DNA of 64,000 nucleotides from Chitinophagaceae bacterium (GCA_016719815.1 JADJYK010000001.1:124001-188000), one strand, 5' to 3'. Positions 30,362-40,446 are shown, numbered from the stretch's first letter. A program made the numbers and translations. The notes: generated from the sequence alone by a model not told the origin.

Positions 30362-30433
30362 GATTTGTTAAATATGCTGGATGAGTTAATGTTAGCTTAA
30401 GATGATAAACGATTGTCCGGTGGCTGGGTTTAA

Positions 30434-30988
30434 TCATCTTGCATACACCCCGTTCGGGCTTATCACACTGGCAGGTCCGCCGCTGATGCCCACAGGTGGG
30501 ATGATGATGTTAATGGTTTCACCATTTACTTTCAGCGATACTTTCCTGGCATGTATTTCCACACCTTGCTGATAGAAAGGAGGCATCGCCGATGGTTTAC
30601 GGTCAATCAGGTATGGGTCGCTGAAATCGCTCATTTCTACCTCAAAAGTATAACCGCCTGTCACACATTTTGCGAATGCTTTATCAGCATCAATTTGAAT
30701 TTCTATAGTAGCATCCAGTACCGGCGCCTGTTCAAATGGAGTGCCGGCAAAAATATTAGGCCCAAAATATTTTCCTACTTCGGGATTAGTGCTTACAAAA
30801 CCCATTGCTACAGGTAAGGCATTGGGGTCGGGTTGCCAGAAAATCATGCCGCTGGGTGCATTACCAACCGGTGTATTTACCATACGGCCAAGATGTATAA
30901 TTACGTTGGGCATTTGAGAATCTGGAGAAAGAACGGCTACTAAATCCATACCGCCTTCCCAGCTCATCCATTTTGATACGTTTGACAT
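30434..30988 (-). CDS. Protein of unknown function without signal peptide
   Basis: A 184-residue protein, MSNVSKWMSWEGGMDLVAV at the start, rich in Pro, Gly and Val, with AFAKCVTGGYTFEVEMSDFSD and a Gly-rich C-terminus (PVGISGGPASVISPNGVYAR). No signal peptide, membrane segment or catalytic motif is visible. It is the only apparently cytoplasmic product in a run of secreted ones. The bases around 30989-31134 upstream hold no other gene. Confidence 0.6.
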   Translation of the reverse strand: MSNVSKWMSWEGGMDLVAVLSPDSQMPNVIIHLGRMVNTPVGNAPSGMIFWQPDPNALPVAMGFVSTNPEVGKYFGPNIFAGTPFEQAPVLDATIEIQIDADKAFAKCVTGGYTFEVEMSDFSDPYLIDRKPSAMPPFYQQGVEIHARKVSLKVNGETINIIIPPVGISGGPASVISPNGVYAR

Positions 30989-31134
30989 AATATTTTTTTT
31001 GATTAATAATGATATAAAGCAAGCGAATTAAACTGTGATTCCAATACCCGGTACAGGGTATTTACTGTTGTAAGGTGGTAACACCAGTACCTGATATTTG
31101 CTTTACTTATACTTTAACATAGTTTTCAGAAAGA

Positions 31135-31210
31135 GTTCCTGTGGTTTTTTTGCTGCTGACCAGCACACCCACCGGATTGGTGGTAAAAGTAAATATATTC
31201 ATCAGAACGT
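31135..31210 (-). pseudogene. 3' remnant related to the gene at 34061-34630
   Basis: About 75 bases match the 3' end of the secreted-protein gene at 34061-34630 at roughly 80 percent by eye (block cacacccaccggatt identical). In one frame it reads YFTTNPVGVLVSSK against YFNPNPVGVLASSK in the full gene; a length change in a T-run breaks the frame. The 5' part of that gene is absent here. The remaining interval 30989-31372 shows nothing else coding. Confidence 0.6.
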
Positions 31211-31372
31211 ACCCCCCCTCTGATATGTTTATAACTTTTTGTATAATTGTTATTGTTAATTGTTTTATAAAAGCATGATATTGTGCCATCTGATTTTATA
31301 CCCTTTTCTGGGTATTAAAGAAAAAATTATTTGGTTTATTTTGCCACTCTCAGTTATTTATAAATCGCAGTA

Positions 31373-33461
31373 ATGAAAAATATTATTTTCTTTTTTTGGT
31401 TTTATTTGGTTGTTATATCACTTATGCACAGCTTCCCGATAGTGACGGCGATGGCGTTATTGACAGTGAAGATGCTTGTCCCCGGGAAAAAGGTTCAAAA
31501 GCGAATATGGGCTGTCCTTCAGCATCAACATACTACCTCACTTCAGAAAACCTGAACCAGGTTATTGATCAATTATACAATGATAAACTGGAGAATTTTA
31601 GATATCCGGGCTTTAAAAATAATCCCGGGGAGGCAATATTAACAACCTTACCTAAAAACGGCCTTGCAAAAAACCTGGATGTTTATTATAAAACAAATGG
31701 CAATGGTGGTTACCAGGTTTTCCTGCCTTTGTCAGAAAAAGAAGCGGATTTTAATGCTGTACTGAAACAGGTATCGGCGCTTTCTGAAAAAAGTATAAAT
31801 CCTTTCCTTAGTTTTTATGGATTTACATTCAATATCAACAGAACGAAAGACACCGCTTTTGCTGTTGTTGCAGTAATGGACAAAGAAACAAACTGGCAAA
31901 TGGTGCTTTATAAACATATTTCAGCACCGGGAAAAAAGATAGTAATGCTGAGCATTGTAAAACAAAAAGTTGACCCTTCTCAAAATGGAACAGGTAAAAA
32001 AGAAGGATATAGTAACTCTGAAGAATTTTTAAACGGAAACTTCTCAAAAGCTGGAATTTCAGGCACTCCTGCTAATAATAATAACATAATTAGGAAAAGC
32101 ATCGGTGTAATTTTTGATACAATGCCAACCAATAGAATTCTTATAGTGGCAAAAGGAGGGCCAGCTGATAAAGCAGGCTTTAAAACCGGGGATGACGTGG
32201 TAAAAATTAATAGTGCTGCTGTACCTGCTGATAAGGAGTTTTTAGGTTTTGTAAGGAACCTGGATGATAAGGAGCATGTATTTGAAGTTAAAAGAGGTAA
32301 AGAAGTAAAAACATTGAAAATAAAAAGGCTGATATTTCATCTTTCACCCAAAAGTGTTTAAGTGGGGATTGCAAAAATGGACAAGGGTCTTTTGTGTACA
32401 GTAATTTTGATTATTACGAAGGGGCTTTTAAGAATAGCTTAAAAAATGGCAAAGGGATACTCCTTTTGAATGATGGAGGAAAGTATAAAGGGGGATTTAA
32501 GAACGATTATTATTTTGGCGAAGGGGTATTAAGTACTCCGGATGGCAGTTCATTTACCGGAACATTTGACACAGTGCCGGTAAAGGGTAGCGGTATGCTG
32601 AACTACAGCAATGGTAACCGGTATTTTGGCAATATAGAAAATAGAAAAAGAACCGGGGAAGGCGAATACTGGTATAAAAATGGCAATCACTATTCAGGCG
32701 ATTTTTCTAATGACCTGAGAAATGGAAGAGGTACAATGATTTGGACCAGCGGAGATAAATATTCCGGCGATTTCTCCAAGGATAAGATTACGGGTCAGGG
32801 AGAGTATTCGTTTAAAGATGGACGGTTTTATACCGGCGATTTTGTTGATGGAAAAAAACAGGGCAAAGGAGAATTTATCTGGCCCGGTGGTGATAAGTAT
32901 ACCGGCGATTTTAGTAATGATAATTTAAATGGTGATGGTGCATATAAAGAAGCTAATGGGAATCAGTATTTTTGTAAGTTCAAGGATGGAAAGAAACATG
33001 GTGATGGCAAATATTATGACCGGTCGGTGCCTGGAGATTGGAAAGTGATTAAGGGCACATGGGAAAATGGAGTATTGGTTGCCCAGGATGGCGTGGCAAT
33101 AAATAAAAACAATAGCAACAGCAATGCTGGAAGTAATAACCAGCAAAATAACAGTTCGCAGCAAAATGCTAGAATGACCGAGGATGCCACTGCTGCCAGA
33201 ATTAAACTATACGACTGGTTAAAGGCCAACCACAGTGCAAGGGAAGCCGACATTATTCAATGCAGAAAAGATAGAGGTTACGGAGCATCTATTGCCAGGA
33301 TGAGTGGTCATTGCCAAAGGGCTGAGAAGTATATTAAAGAATTAAATGACAAGTGCTACACCTATCTTAAAGAATATGAAAAGTATACTCCCGCCAGTCA
33401 TATTAGTGATATAAAAACTATTATGAAAGAAGCTTCGGCCGGAATAGAAGCTATCCGTTAA
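31373..33461 (+). CDS. Secreted TSP3-PDZ-MORN repeat protein (two frameshifts)
   Basis: The ATG at 31373 reads MKNIIFFF and then needs one more T in the T7 run at 31391-31397 to give a signal peptide ending near TYAQ. Next is a thrombospondin type 3 calcium-binding repeat (DSDGDGVIDSEDACP). A middle domain of about 200 residues and a PDZ domain (KGGPADKAGFKTGDDVVKIN) follow. One extra A in the A5 run at 32322-32326 joins this to nine or so MORN repeats (YEGAFKNSLKNGKG, YTGDFVDGKKQGKGEF). An Asn/Ser-rich linker and a helical tail with four Cys complete it. Total about 695 residues. Function is unknown; MORN and PDZ suggest a scaffold in the periplasm or on the surface. Confidence 0.75.
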
Positions 33462-33516
33462 AGTGAAGCAGGATTGCTAACCAAATAATTTTTTAAGCCA
33501 TTTATTTTGCAGCACT

Positions 33517-33995
33517 ATGAAGAAAAATTGTATTACTTTTTTTTTGCAGGATCAATAATTTGTTTTTCCGGGTTTTCACAAAACTCTTTATTAAAAGCTT
33601 CTTCGTTGAATAAAATGATGGATCTCGTAATGCATGATTCTGTTTCTTATTTCAAGGGAGAACAAAAGAAGGATGAGTATGGTGGAATCTATAATGTATC
33701 TACGTTGCCAAATATGGGGGGATCCCCGATTAATATATCGGAATCTCCAATGCAGCCTTTTCCCTTGTCTTTCTTTATCAATATATCCACTCCAAAAACA
33801 ACCACTTTCCCCCGTATTAAAGCGGAACTGCGGTTATTAATCAAAGCGAAATCACTCAGGTACAATATGAAGGTGAAGGAAGATTACCAGGATGGTATCC
33901 TGGCCTTGGGAGACGGAGTAATCATTATACAGATTTTATACAATGAAGCTGAAAAGAAGACTACGGTAAGTGTATTCAGACAAGAGTCTTTTTAA
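33517..33995 (+). CDS. Small secreted protein, unknown function (one frameshift)
   Basis: The ATG at 33517 gives MKKNCITFF and needs one more T in the T9 run at 33537-33545. It then continues as FAGSIICFSGFSQNSL, a signal peptide. The mature part of about 140 residues has no recognised motif; the C-terminal half looks beta-rich (DGVIIIQILYNEAEKKTTVS). It lies 55 bases after the MORN gene and is the second gene of the first + strand cassette. Confidence 0.6.
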
Positions 33996-34060
33996 TAAGC
34001 ATTGAAATCTTAAAGCCGGGTCAACGACTTTTTTCGAGTAAGTTCTGATTATTTCAATAG

Positions 34061-34630
34061 CTACATACTTTTTGCAAACAACTCCTGGTAATTTTTGCTG
34101 CTAGCCAACACACCCACCGGATTCGGGTTAAAGTAAACATATTCGTCAGACCGCAATTCTTTTGCTGTAAGTTCTTTGCCGTTAGGTTTCACACTGCTTT
34201 TAAATAAGTTCTTTGCATTAAAGTAAAGACGGGCTTCCATGGTTACACCGCCTTTAACTTCCTGTGTAAAGTAAAATACAAGTTTGCCTTTCAGGTAGAG
34301 GTATTCTTCCGTAGTGGTTATTGCAGCCGCTTTTCGTACAACATTAATTTTCTGCAAGACCTGTAATTTGTTTTTAACGCTTCCGGGGTGGTTGGGGTCT
34401 TCGTTGTACCAGAAGTCAGCAGTTTCGGAGTAATTACCCGTTGCAGGCCAGCTTTTGCCATTTTTGTTTACCACTAATTCGTTACAATACAAAGATCCTT
34501 CATAGCCCTGTTCTTTTGATTCAGCTATTTTTTTATTAATCTCTTGGTAATGTGTTCTTATTTGCTGTTCGGTTTGGGCTATACTACAAATGGGGCTGAG
34601 TACAACGATCAGCAGCGCTAATTTTTTCAT
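34061..34630 (-). CDS. Secreted protein of unknown function
   Basis: The start at 34630 gives a signal peptide (MKKLALLIVVLSPICSIAQ); an ATG at 34648 adds six residues. The 189-residue protein is mixed alpha/beta with TEEYLYLKGKLVFYFTQEV and the C-terminal YFNPNPVGVLASSKNYQEL. No family is recognised. Its start lies just after a copied 3' end of paaE, so it probably once directly followed paaE. A partial copy of its own 3' end is at 31135-31210. Confidence 0.65.
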   Translation of the reverse strand: MKKLALLIVVLSPICSIAQTEQQIRTHYQEINKKIAESKEQGYEGSLYCNELVVNKNGKSWPATGNYSETADFWYNEDPNHPGSVKNKLQVLQKINVVRKAAAITTTEEYLYLKGKLVFYFTQEVKGGVTMEARLYFNAKNLFKSSVKPNGKELTAKELRSDEYVYFNPNPVGVLASSKNYQELFAKSM

Positions 34631-34666
34631 ACCGGCAGATTTATCCATTAAAGTTTTGTTATCAAT

Positions 34667-34728
34667 CTACTTCTCATCAAAATCCACCACCACCTTTTCT
34701 GTAAGGGGATGGCTCTGGCAAGTGAGGA
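34667..34728 (-). pseudogene. Duplicated 3' end of paaE (61-bp repeat)
   Basis: Bases 34668-34728 match 37630-37690 at 59 of 61 positions. The - strand reads LTCQSHPLTEKVVVDFDEK and a stop, the exact C-terminus of PaaE, with no upstream coding part. The two copies are direct repeats 2962 bases apart that bracket the second TSP3 cassette. Confidence 0.9.
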
Positions 34729-34911
34729 AATTCTTTTTTTCCAATTGGACATTTAACTTCTTATGTTTATATTGGAAAGATATGACTTTCAGAAGACAAC
34801 AAAAAGGAACCACCAGGAAGATGCTTAGCTGGACTATTTCCTAAGCTATTCCTATTGGAAGTACTATTTTTAAGAAAAAGAAATAATAATAGTTACTATT
34901 AAAAGAGGGTT

Positions 34912-35715
34912 ATGAAAAATTTATTTGCCATTATATGTTATGTTTTATTATCCGCAACCCCCTTTTTTCCCAGGGCCCACCTGATGATGATGGCGATGGT
35001 ACCCAACAGTGAAGATTTATGTCCAAAACTAAAGGCACTAAAGCCAATAAAGGTTGCCCGGAAGAGGATAAGAAAATTACCTCCCCCGCAAAAGTTGTCA
35101 CACAACCAACTGCCGCCAGGGGTTATCAGGCCGAACTGGACAAACTAAACCAGTACCTGCAATCATTTAATGATGGTTATTATGGAACTTTTAGTGTGGA
35201 AAAGGATTCTGTATATAACCGTTTAAAAGGAGGTTACTACTGGTACCGTTTCAGACCTGCTGATATTTATGGAGCTAAAGTAGATGCGAATAATAAATGT
35301 GTAAGTATTATGTGTGCAGAGGCTACTATTCATTGCATCATGCACAACTATGGCAGTAATGATGGTGGCGACAGGCTCAATGCCTATATTGATAAAGGCA
35401 GACGGCCTTTTAACTATTCAATAATGGCCAACCTCATGAACCGGTTTTTGTTTGCCCTGAAAAAGCAACCCATACCGGCAGCTCTTGTTTATGATGAAAC
35501 TGTTTATACCAAAACCACAACTGCCGAAGAAGATGCTATAAAAAATGCAAAAAATCCCTGGATAAAGCCGTAGCAGAATTTAACCTGGTATTTAAAGATT
35601 ATCCTTATGGAAACAGTGAATACATCCAAAAATAGTTTTAAACGAAAAGAGAAATGTTGTTACAATAGATTTTTTGAAAAAAAAGACCACAGCTCCTGCT
35701 CGACCGGATAGGTAA
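34912..35715 (+). CDS. Secreted protein with TSP3 repeat (several frameshifts)
   Basis: The ATG at 34912 begins MKNLFAIICYVLLSATP, a signal peptide. The next 100 bases need about three single-base additions, near 34970, 35005 and 35030, to read LFSQGPPDDDGDG, then NSEDLCPKTKGTKANKGCP. That is a TSP3 repeat like the one in the MORN gene at 31373. A body of about 170 residues follows (YYWYRFRPADIYGAKVDANN; CAEATIHCIMHNYGSNDGGD). Further shifts near 35557 and 35632 lead to a stop at 35713-35715. Function is unknown. It opens the second + strand cassette and is followed 1 base later by the next gene. Confidence 0.6.
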
Positions 35716-35716
35716 T

Positions 35717-37601
35717 ATGACTTTCGAAAATTTTGGAAAAAATGAACCTTTCATAAAATTCGTTTCCAATAAAACAGGTTACTGTTATTGTTATGAAGCA
35801 TTCGAGTGCAGCGAAACCTATTACTTTCTTGAATTACGACAGGAAGGTTCCGAAAAATTTTACCGGCTTTTTGGAAATATTATTGACGCATGGAAAGCCG
35901 AAAATAATATTAAACCCGAAGGATTAACCTATGCGGCGAAGTTTGATAAAATGAAATCACCGGATTTATTATGGGAAATAAAAGAGGGAAAACTTATACA
36001 GGTATCAGGAATAACAAAAGCAGAAACTGACTATAAAAAACTAAGGAAACAGGAAGGAGCTATACTCCAATCGGGCGGGCTGAAAATAAACAGCGATTTC
36101 GAAACGTATTCAGGGTCTGTAAAAACTGCTGATAACCAAACGTACTATGTAAAGACTGTTAAAGCGGTGCCGCAAACCCCGGCACTTGTAAGTCGGAACA
36201 TTGGTTTGCAAAACATAGGGAATGGTTTTTTTGAATTCAAGGATGCGTCAATTTATAATGATGATTTATTCACACTAAAAAAGAAAGTGTACCATACTAA
36301 TATTGCCGATAACCGGATTGAAGAAATTGATTTTGAAACAGGGTTGGCAAAAGCCGTAGTTCAGCTGGATATGAGTGAAAGGATAGTAACCGCTGCCGCC
36401 ACAGAAAATTATATTTATTTTGCCACTACCAATAAAGAGCTTTTTTCAATCTACCGTTTTGATCCGGCTACAAATGAAATCAAAGGATTGTCAAACATAC
36501 AGACTGCTGAGTTGAAATACATTGCGAACGCCAGTACAGGAGAAAAATTTGCTATCACCATTAATGGCTTTGCAAACAGGGTGCAGCTATATCATTCTGT
36601 AAGTAAAACAAATCTTACTTCGGGATTCAGCTCTACCAAAGTAAAATATTATACCATTTTTGATAAAGATCCTGCTGTCAGATTAATAAATTCCCGTCAA
36701 GTAATGAGCCCGGATTTAACGAAATTTCCGTTCAGTTATACAGGTTTAGTTTCCTCAGCCGGGTTTAACAGCGAAAGAGTTTTGTTAAATCTTTACAAAG
36801 ACAATGACGGGAAGTATCAAAAACTCGGCACCGGTGTGTACAACCCCAATAAAGCCGCTTATGATAGTATAAAAACATAGCCGCTTACACCCGAAACAAT
36901 GGTAGTGGATGAAATAATTGAAGCTGGCGGGGAAGCATTTGCTGTTGTTAGTTTTTGGGACGACCCGGCTTCTAAAATAAAAAAGCGGCGTTTGTTCAGA
37001 CTGAAAGAAACCGGACAATTAACTGCAATCGGGAATTTGGGAAGTGGCCCTGACAACGATTATTTGGGGTATTTTATTTCTGGTGATGACCTGTATATAA
37101 AATCATTTTCGTCTTTGTACCGGTACACCGTTTCACTGAATTTTTTAAAAGAAGTGGTAACCTATAACTCCAATACAATTATCCGGACAGATTTTTATCA
37201 CACACATAATGGCCTCTTTATTTTTGAAAAATTTACATTGAATCCCTGGGGAATATAGAAAAGATATTGTTTGATTGGAAAACCGGTAAGGCAGTGCCGC
37301 TTACTGATGTGCTGAATACGAACCCTGATATAAAAGCTGCAGAAGATGCTTATAATATATGGGCGAAAACAAACAAGTTTAATTATGTTTTGAAAAGACA
37401 AACGATAAAAGGGCATTATATAAATTGGACTTTGTCAATAATAAGGCAGAACAGGTACTTCCACCCGATATTGGTAGTTATAAGTTTAAAGAATATTCTG
37501 ACTATAAATATGCTGCAATGGGTAACTATATCAGGCTTAAAGTAAAATACGTACAAAATAATAATACTGAAGAAAAGTTTATAGTATATAAATGTGAGTA
37601 G
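35717..37601 (+). CDS. Propeller-like protein, unknown function (in-frame stop, two frameshifts)
   Basis: The frame from 35717 has no signal peptide and may be the 3' part of the preceding gene. It contains strand repeats such as RIEEIDFETGLAKAVVQL, IYFATTNKELFSIYRFD and LFRLKETGQLTAIGNLG, suggesting a beta-propeller. A TAG at 36878-36880 interrupts the frame, but the same frame continues with coherent sequence (TMVVDEIIEAGGEAFAVV). Shifts near 37253 (reads NPWGNIEKILFDW when corrected) and near 37427 (KLDFVNNKAEQVLPPDIG) carry it to a stop at 37599-37601, 28 bases from the paaE stop. Confidence 0.55.
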
Positions 37602-37628
37602 CTGATATTTTGTTTGAAACATGGTTGC

Positions 37629-38700
37629 TTACTTCTCATCAAAATCCACCACCACCTTTTCTGTAAGCGGATGGCTCTGGCAGGTGAGGATGAAGCCTTT
37701 TTCAATTTCATCATCTTCAAGTCCCCAGTGCACATCCATTTTTACTTTGCCTTCAATCAGTTTTGCTTTGCAGGTACAGCACATTCCGCCTTTGCAGGCA
37801 TAAGGAAGATCAGCGCCTTGTTTAAGTGCAGCATCGAGGATATTTGTTGTGCTGCCAGCCGGCATATCGAAACTGAAACTTCTTCCGTCAACTGTCACAG
37901 TTATGTTACTGCCGGGTGACGAAACCTCTTCTTTTGAGAGCTGTGCCGGGTTGTTGTTTTCTGATGAACTGAACAGCTCAAAATGAATTTTCTTTTTATC
38001 AATGCCCAGCAACTCAAGAAAATCTTTCGCCGTAAAAATCATTTGCCCCGGGCCGCACAGGAAGTACTCGTCAATTGTAGTATAGTTTACGATGCCGCTT
38101 AATTCTTTCAGCTTGTCTTTGTAATTCTTCCGTGGTTTATGCTGCCTCCGTTTTCTCTCTGCTGAAAATATGCACCAGGCTGAACCTGTCCATGTACTTG
38201 TTTTTGATAGCCTCCAGTTCTTCAAAAAAAAGTACAGAACTTCTGTTTCTGTTACCAAAAACAAGGGTGACAAAACTTTGCTGTTCCGCCTTCAGTATGG
38301 TTTTAATAAGCGATAAAACCGGGGTGATGCCACTGCCTGCGGCAATAGCTGCGTAATTCTTTTTATTCCCGGCATGTAATGGAGTATTAAAATTTCCGGC
38401 AGGGGGCATTACATCCAGTACATCGCCTTTTTTTATTTTCCCGTTTGCATATACAGAGAACAAACCTCCTTCCACCTTTTTGATGGCAACTTTCCAGGTG
38501 TTCTCAAAAGGAGCTGTGCAAAGTGAATAGGAACGACGCACTTCTTTTCCGTTGATGACGGCTTTAATGGCAAGATTCTGTCCGGCTTTATATGCAAATT
38601 CCCTTTGCAGGTTTTCGGGCACATCAAAAACAACAGAAACGCAATCTGGTGTTTCTGTCCTGACTTCTTTTACGGTGAGTGGGTGAAAATGTAATGACAT
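37629..38700 (-). CDS. paaE: PaaE-type ferredoxin reductase of phenylacetyl-CoA epoxidase (two frameshifts)
   Basis: The N-terminal 190 residues are a FAD-binding ferredoxin-NADP reductase module (RRSYSLCTAP for FAD, AAGSGITPVLSLIK for NADP). The C-terminal 110 residues are a plant-type 2Fe-2S domain (ACKGGMCCTCKAKLIEG, then LTCQSHP). Two shifts, near 38140 and 38120, break the linker; adding one base restores EAALNHGRI, typical of PaaE. It passes electrons from NADPH to PaaA. It is about 11 kb from paaABCD. Its last 61 bases are duplicated at 34668-34728. Confidence 0.88.
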
Positions 38701-38705
38701 GCAGC

Positions 38706-39293
38706 TTATTTTCTCAGGCCATCAATCATTATCATTACCATATTATCTTCCAATTCCTTTGCACTTATCTTGGCTTTGCTGCGATGCCAGCTTTCAATAC
38801 CGCTAACGGCATGCAAAAGAATCAGGACGGCAGTAGGGGCGTCTATCTTTTTAATTTCGTTTTTATGGATTCCATCTTCAATTATGGCCGCAAATTTTTT
38901 TCTGTAATTGCTGCGTTGTGTTTTAAAATTTGACAAGTATGGCTCATCAAGGTGCTTCCATTCTCGGTCTGCCACATATACGTCTTCATAGTTTTCTGTC
39001 ATTTGTGCAATATGAAAACGAAGCAACTGTTCTATTTTCTGAATAGAGTTTTGCTTACTGGCCTCAACCGATTCTATTGTAGTGTTATAGACATTTGCCA
39101 TATCGAAGCAGATAGCTTCCAGTATTTCGTTTTTAGAGCGGATATGATTATAAAGACTGGCTGCTTCTATGCCTACAGCCTCTGCCAAATCTCTCATAGA
39201 AGTGGCGGCAAAGCCTTTTTCCCTGAACATTATTGCTGCCTTTTTCAATATAAGCCCCTTCTTAGAGGCTTTTTTACGTTGATTTTTTGCCAT
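38706..39293 (-). CDS. TetR/AcrR family regulator, PaaR-like
   Basis: A 195-residue protein with a TetR helix-turn-helix (FREKGFAATSMRDLAEAVGI, then SLYNHIRSKNEIL) and a helical ligand domain. It is 5 bases upstream of paaE on the same strand, so they form an operon. TetR-type PaaR proteins repress paa genes until phenylacetyl-CoA binds. A matching operator candidate lies at 26832-26845 before paaA. The role is inferred from context. Confidence 0.85.
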   Translation of the reverse strand: MAKNQRKKASKKGLILKKAAIMFREKGFAATSMRDLAEAVGIEAASLYNHIRSKNEILEAICFDMANVYNTTIESVEASKQNSIQKIEQLLRFHIAQMTENYEDVYVADREWKHLDEPYLSNFKTQRSNYRKKFAAIIEDGIHKNEIKKIDAPTAVLILLHAVSGIESWHRSKAKISAKELEDNMVMIMIDGLRK

Positions 39294-39461
39294 ATCCAAA
39301 GATACTATAAATACGAATTTCTTAATAGACTGGGATTAATTTGAAGTGGCGGCCGAATATCACCTTCTGTTTCCCTTATATGGTGTAATATTGCACGCCT
39401 TCATTATGGCTGCGGCTGAATGACCGCAAAAAGAAATTTCTTATTCAAAACACACTGAATC

Positions 39462-40385
39462 ATGTCGTTAATTACAGTGGGCACTATGGCCTTTGATGCA
39501 ATTGAAACTCCGTTTGGTAAGACTGATAAAATAGTCGGGGGTTCCGCAACATATGTTGCATATGCTGCCAGCAATTTTGTAAAACCTGTTCAGCAAATTT
39601 CTATTATCGGGTATGATTTTCCGGAAGAGGAAATGGATGAACTGCGTTCCCGTGGTGTGCAGATGGATGGTGTGGAAATAGTGAAGGATAAGCGTTGTTT
39701 CTTCTGGAGCGGCCGCTACCATGAGGATATGAACAGCAGGGATACACTGGTAACCGACCTGAATGTGCTTGCTGATTTTGACCCAAAAGTGCCGGACAGT
39801 TACCAGGGCGCTGAGTTTTTGATGCTGGGTAATCTTGCACCAAAAATTCAGATGAATGTGATACAGGAGCTGAAACATCGCCCCAAGCTGATAGTGATGG
39901 ATACCATGAATTTCTGGATGGAGTCTGCCATGTCTGAATTGAGGATAGTGCTGAAATATGTGGACATGCTGCTGGTAAATGATGCAGAAGCAAGACAGCT
40001 TACTGGTCATTTTTCTTTGGTAAAGGCTGCAAAAGTAATTATGGAGATGGGCCCCAGATATGTAATTATAAAGAAGGGCGAACACGGTGCGTTGCTGTTC
40101 CATGATGATGAAGTGTTTTATGCACCGGCGCTGCCGATTGAAGAAGTTTTTGACCCGACAGGAGCCGGCGATACTTTTGCTGGCGGCTTTATCGGTTACT
40201 TAGCTAAAACAAACGACATCAGCTTCGATAATATGAAACGGGCTATTATAGTTGGCTCGGCAATGGCCAGTTTTTGTGTGGAAAAATTCGGGCCTACCCG
40301 GCTGAAAGAAATTACTAAGGAAGACATAGATGCAAGAGTGCAGCAGTTTAAAGATTTGGTGAGCTTTGATATTGAACTGGTGTAA
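39462..40385 (+). CDS. PfkB family sugar/nucleoside kinase
   Basis: A 307-residue ribokinase-fold protein with the sugar-site glycines (VGGSATYVAYAASNF) and the PfkB signature 2 with catalytic Asp (DPTGAGDTFAGGF). It phosphorylates a sugar or nucleoside with ATP; the substrate is not readable. The frame is intact. It is divergent from paaR. A bidirectional terminator follows. Confidence 0.9.
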   Translation: MSLITVGTMAFDAIETPFGKTDKIVGGSATYVAYAASNFVKPVQQISIIGYDFPEEEMDELRSRGVQMDGVEIVKDKRCFFWSGRYHEDMNSRDTLVTDLNVLADFDPKVPDSYQGAEFLMLGNLAPKIQMNVIQELKHRPKLIVMDTMNFWMESAMSELRIVLKYVDMLLVNDAEARQLTGHFSLVKAAKVIMEMGPRYVIIKKGEHGALLFHDDEVFYAPALPIEEVFDPTGAGDTFAGGFIGYLAKTNDISFDNMKRAIIVGSAMASFCVEKFGPTRLKEITKEDIDARVQQFKDLVSFDIELV

Positions 40386-40420
40386 ATCAGATAATATTTA
40401 AAAGTGCTTTTAAGAAACAG

Positions 40421-40446
40421 AGCCGCCATTGATAAGGCGGCTTTTT
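40421..40446. terminator. Bidirectional terminator
   Basis: The stem agccgcc / ggcggct with a 7-base loop is followed by TTTTT. It lies between the convergent PfkB and lamin-tail genes. Confidence 0.85.

Noticed and set aside
31373..37601. Toxin-immunity or Rhs-like polymorphic system in the cassette region
   Set aside because: No Rhs/YD repeats, toxin domain, VgrG/PAAR or immunity-like partner could be recognised. The repeated ends are reported as observed without that label.
39468..40103. Long open frame antisense to the PfkB kinase gene (211 codons)
   Set aside because: The + strand product has clear kinase motifs, and the antisense product is His/Tyr-rich without any domain, typical of a shadow frame.
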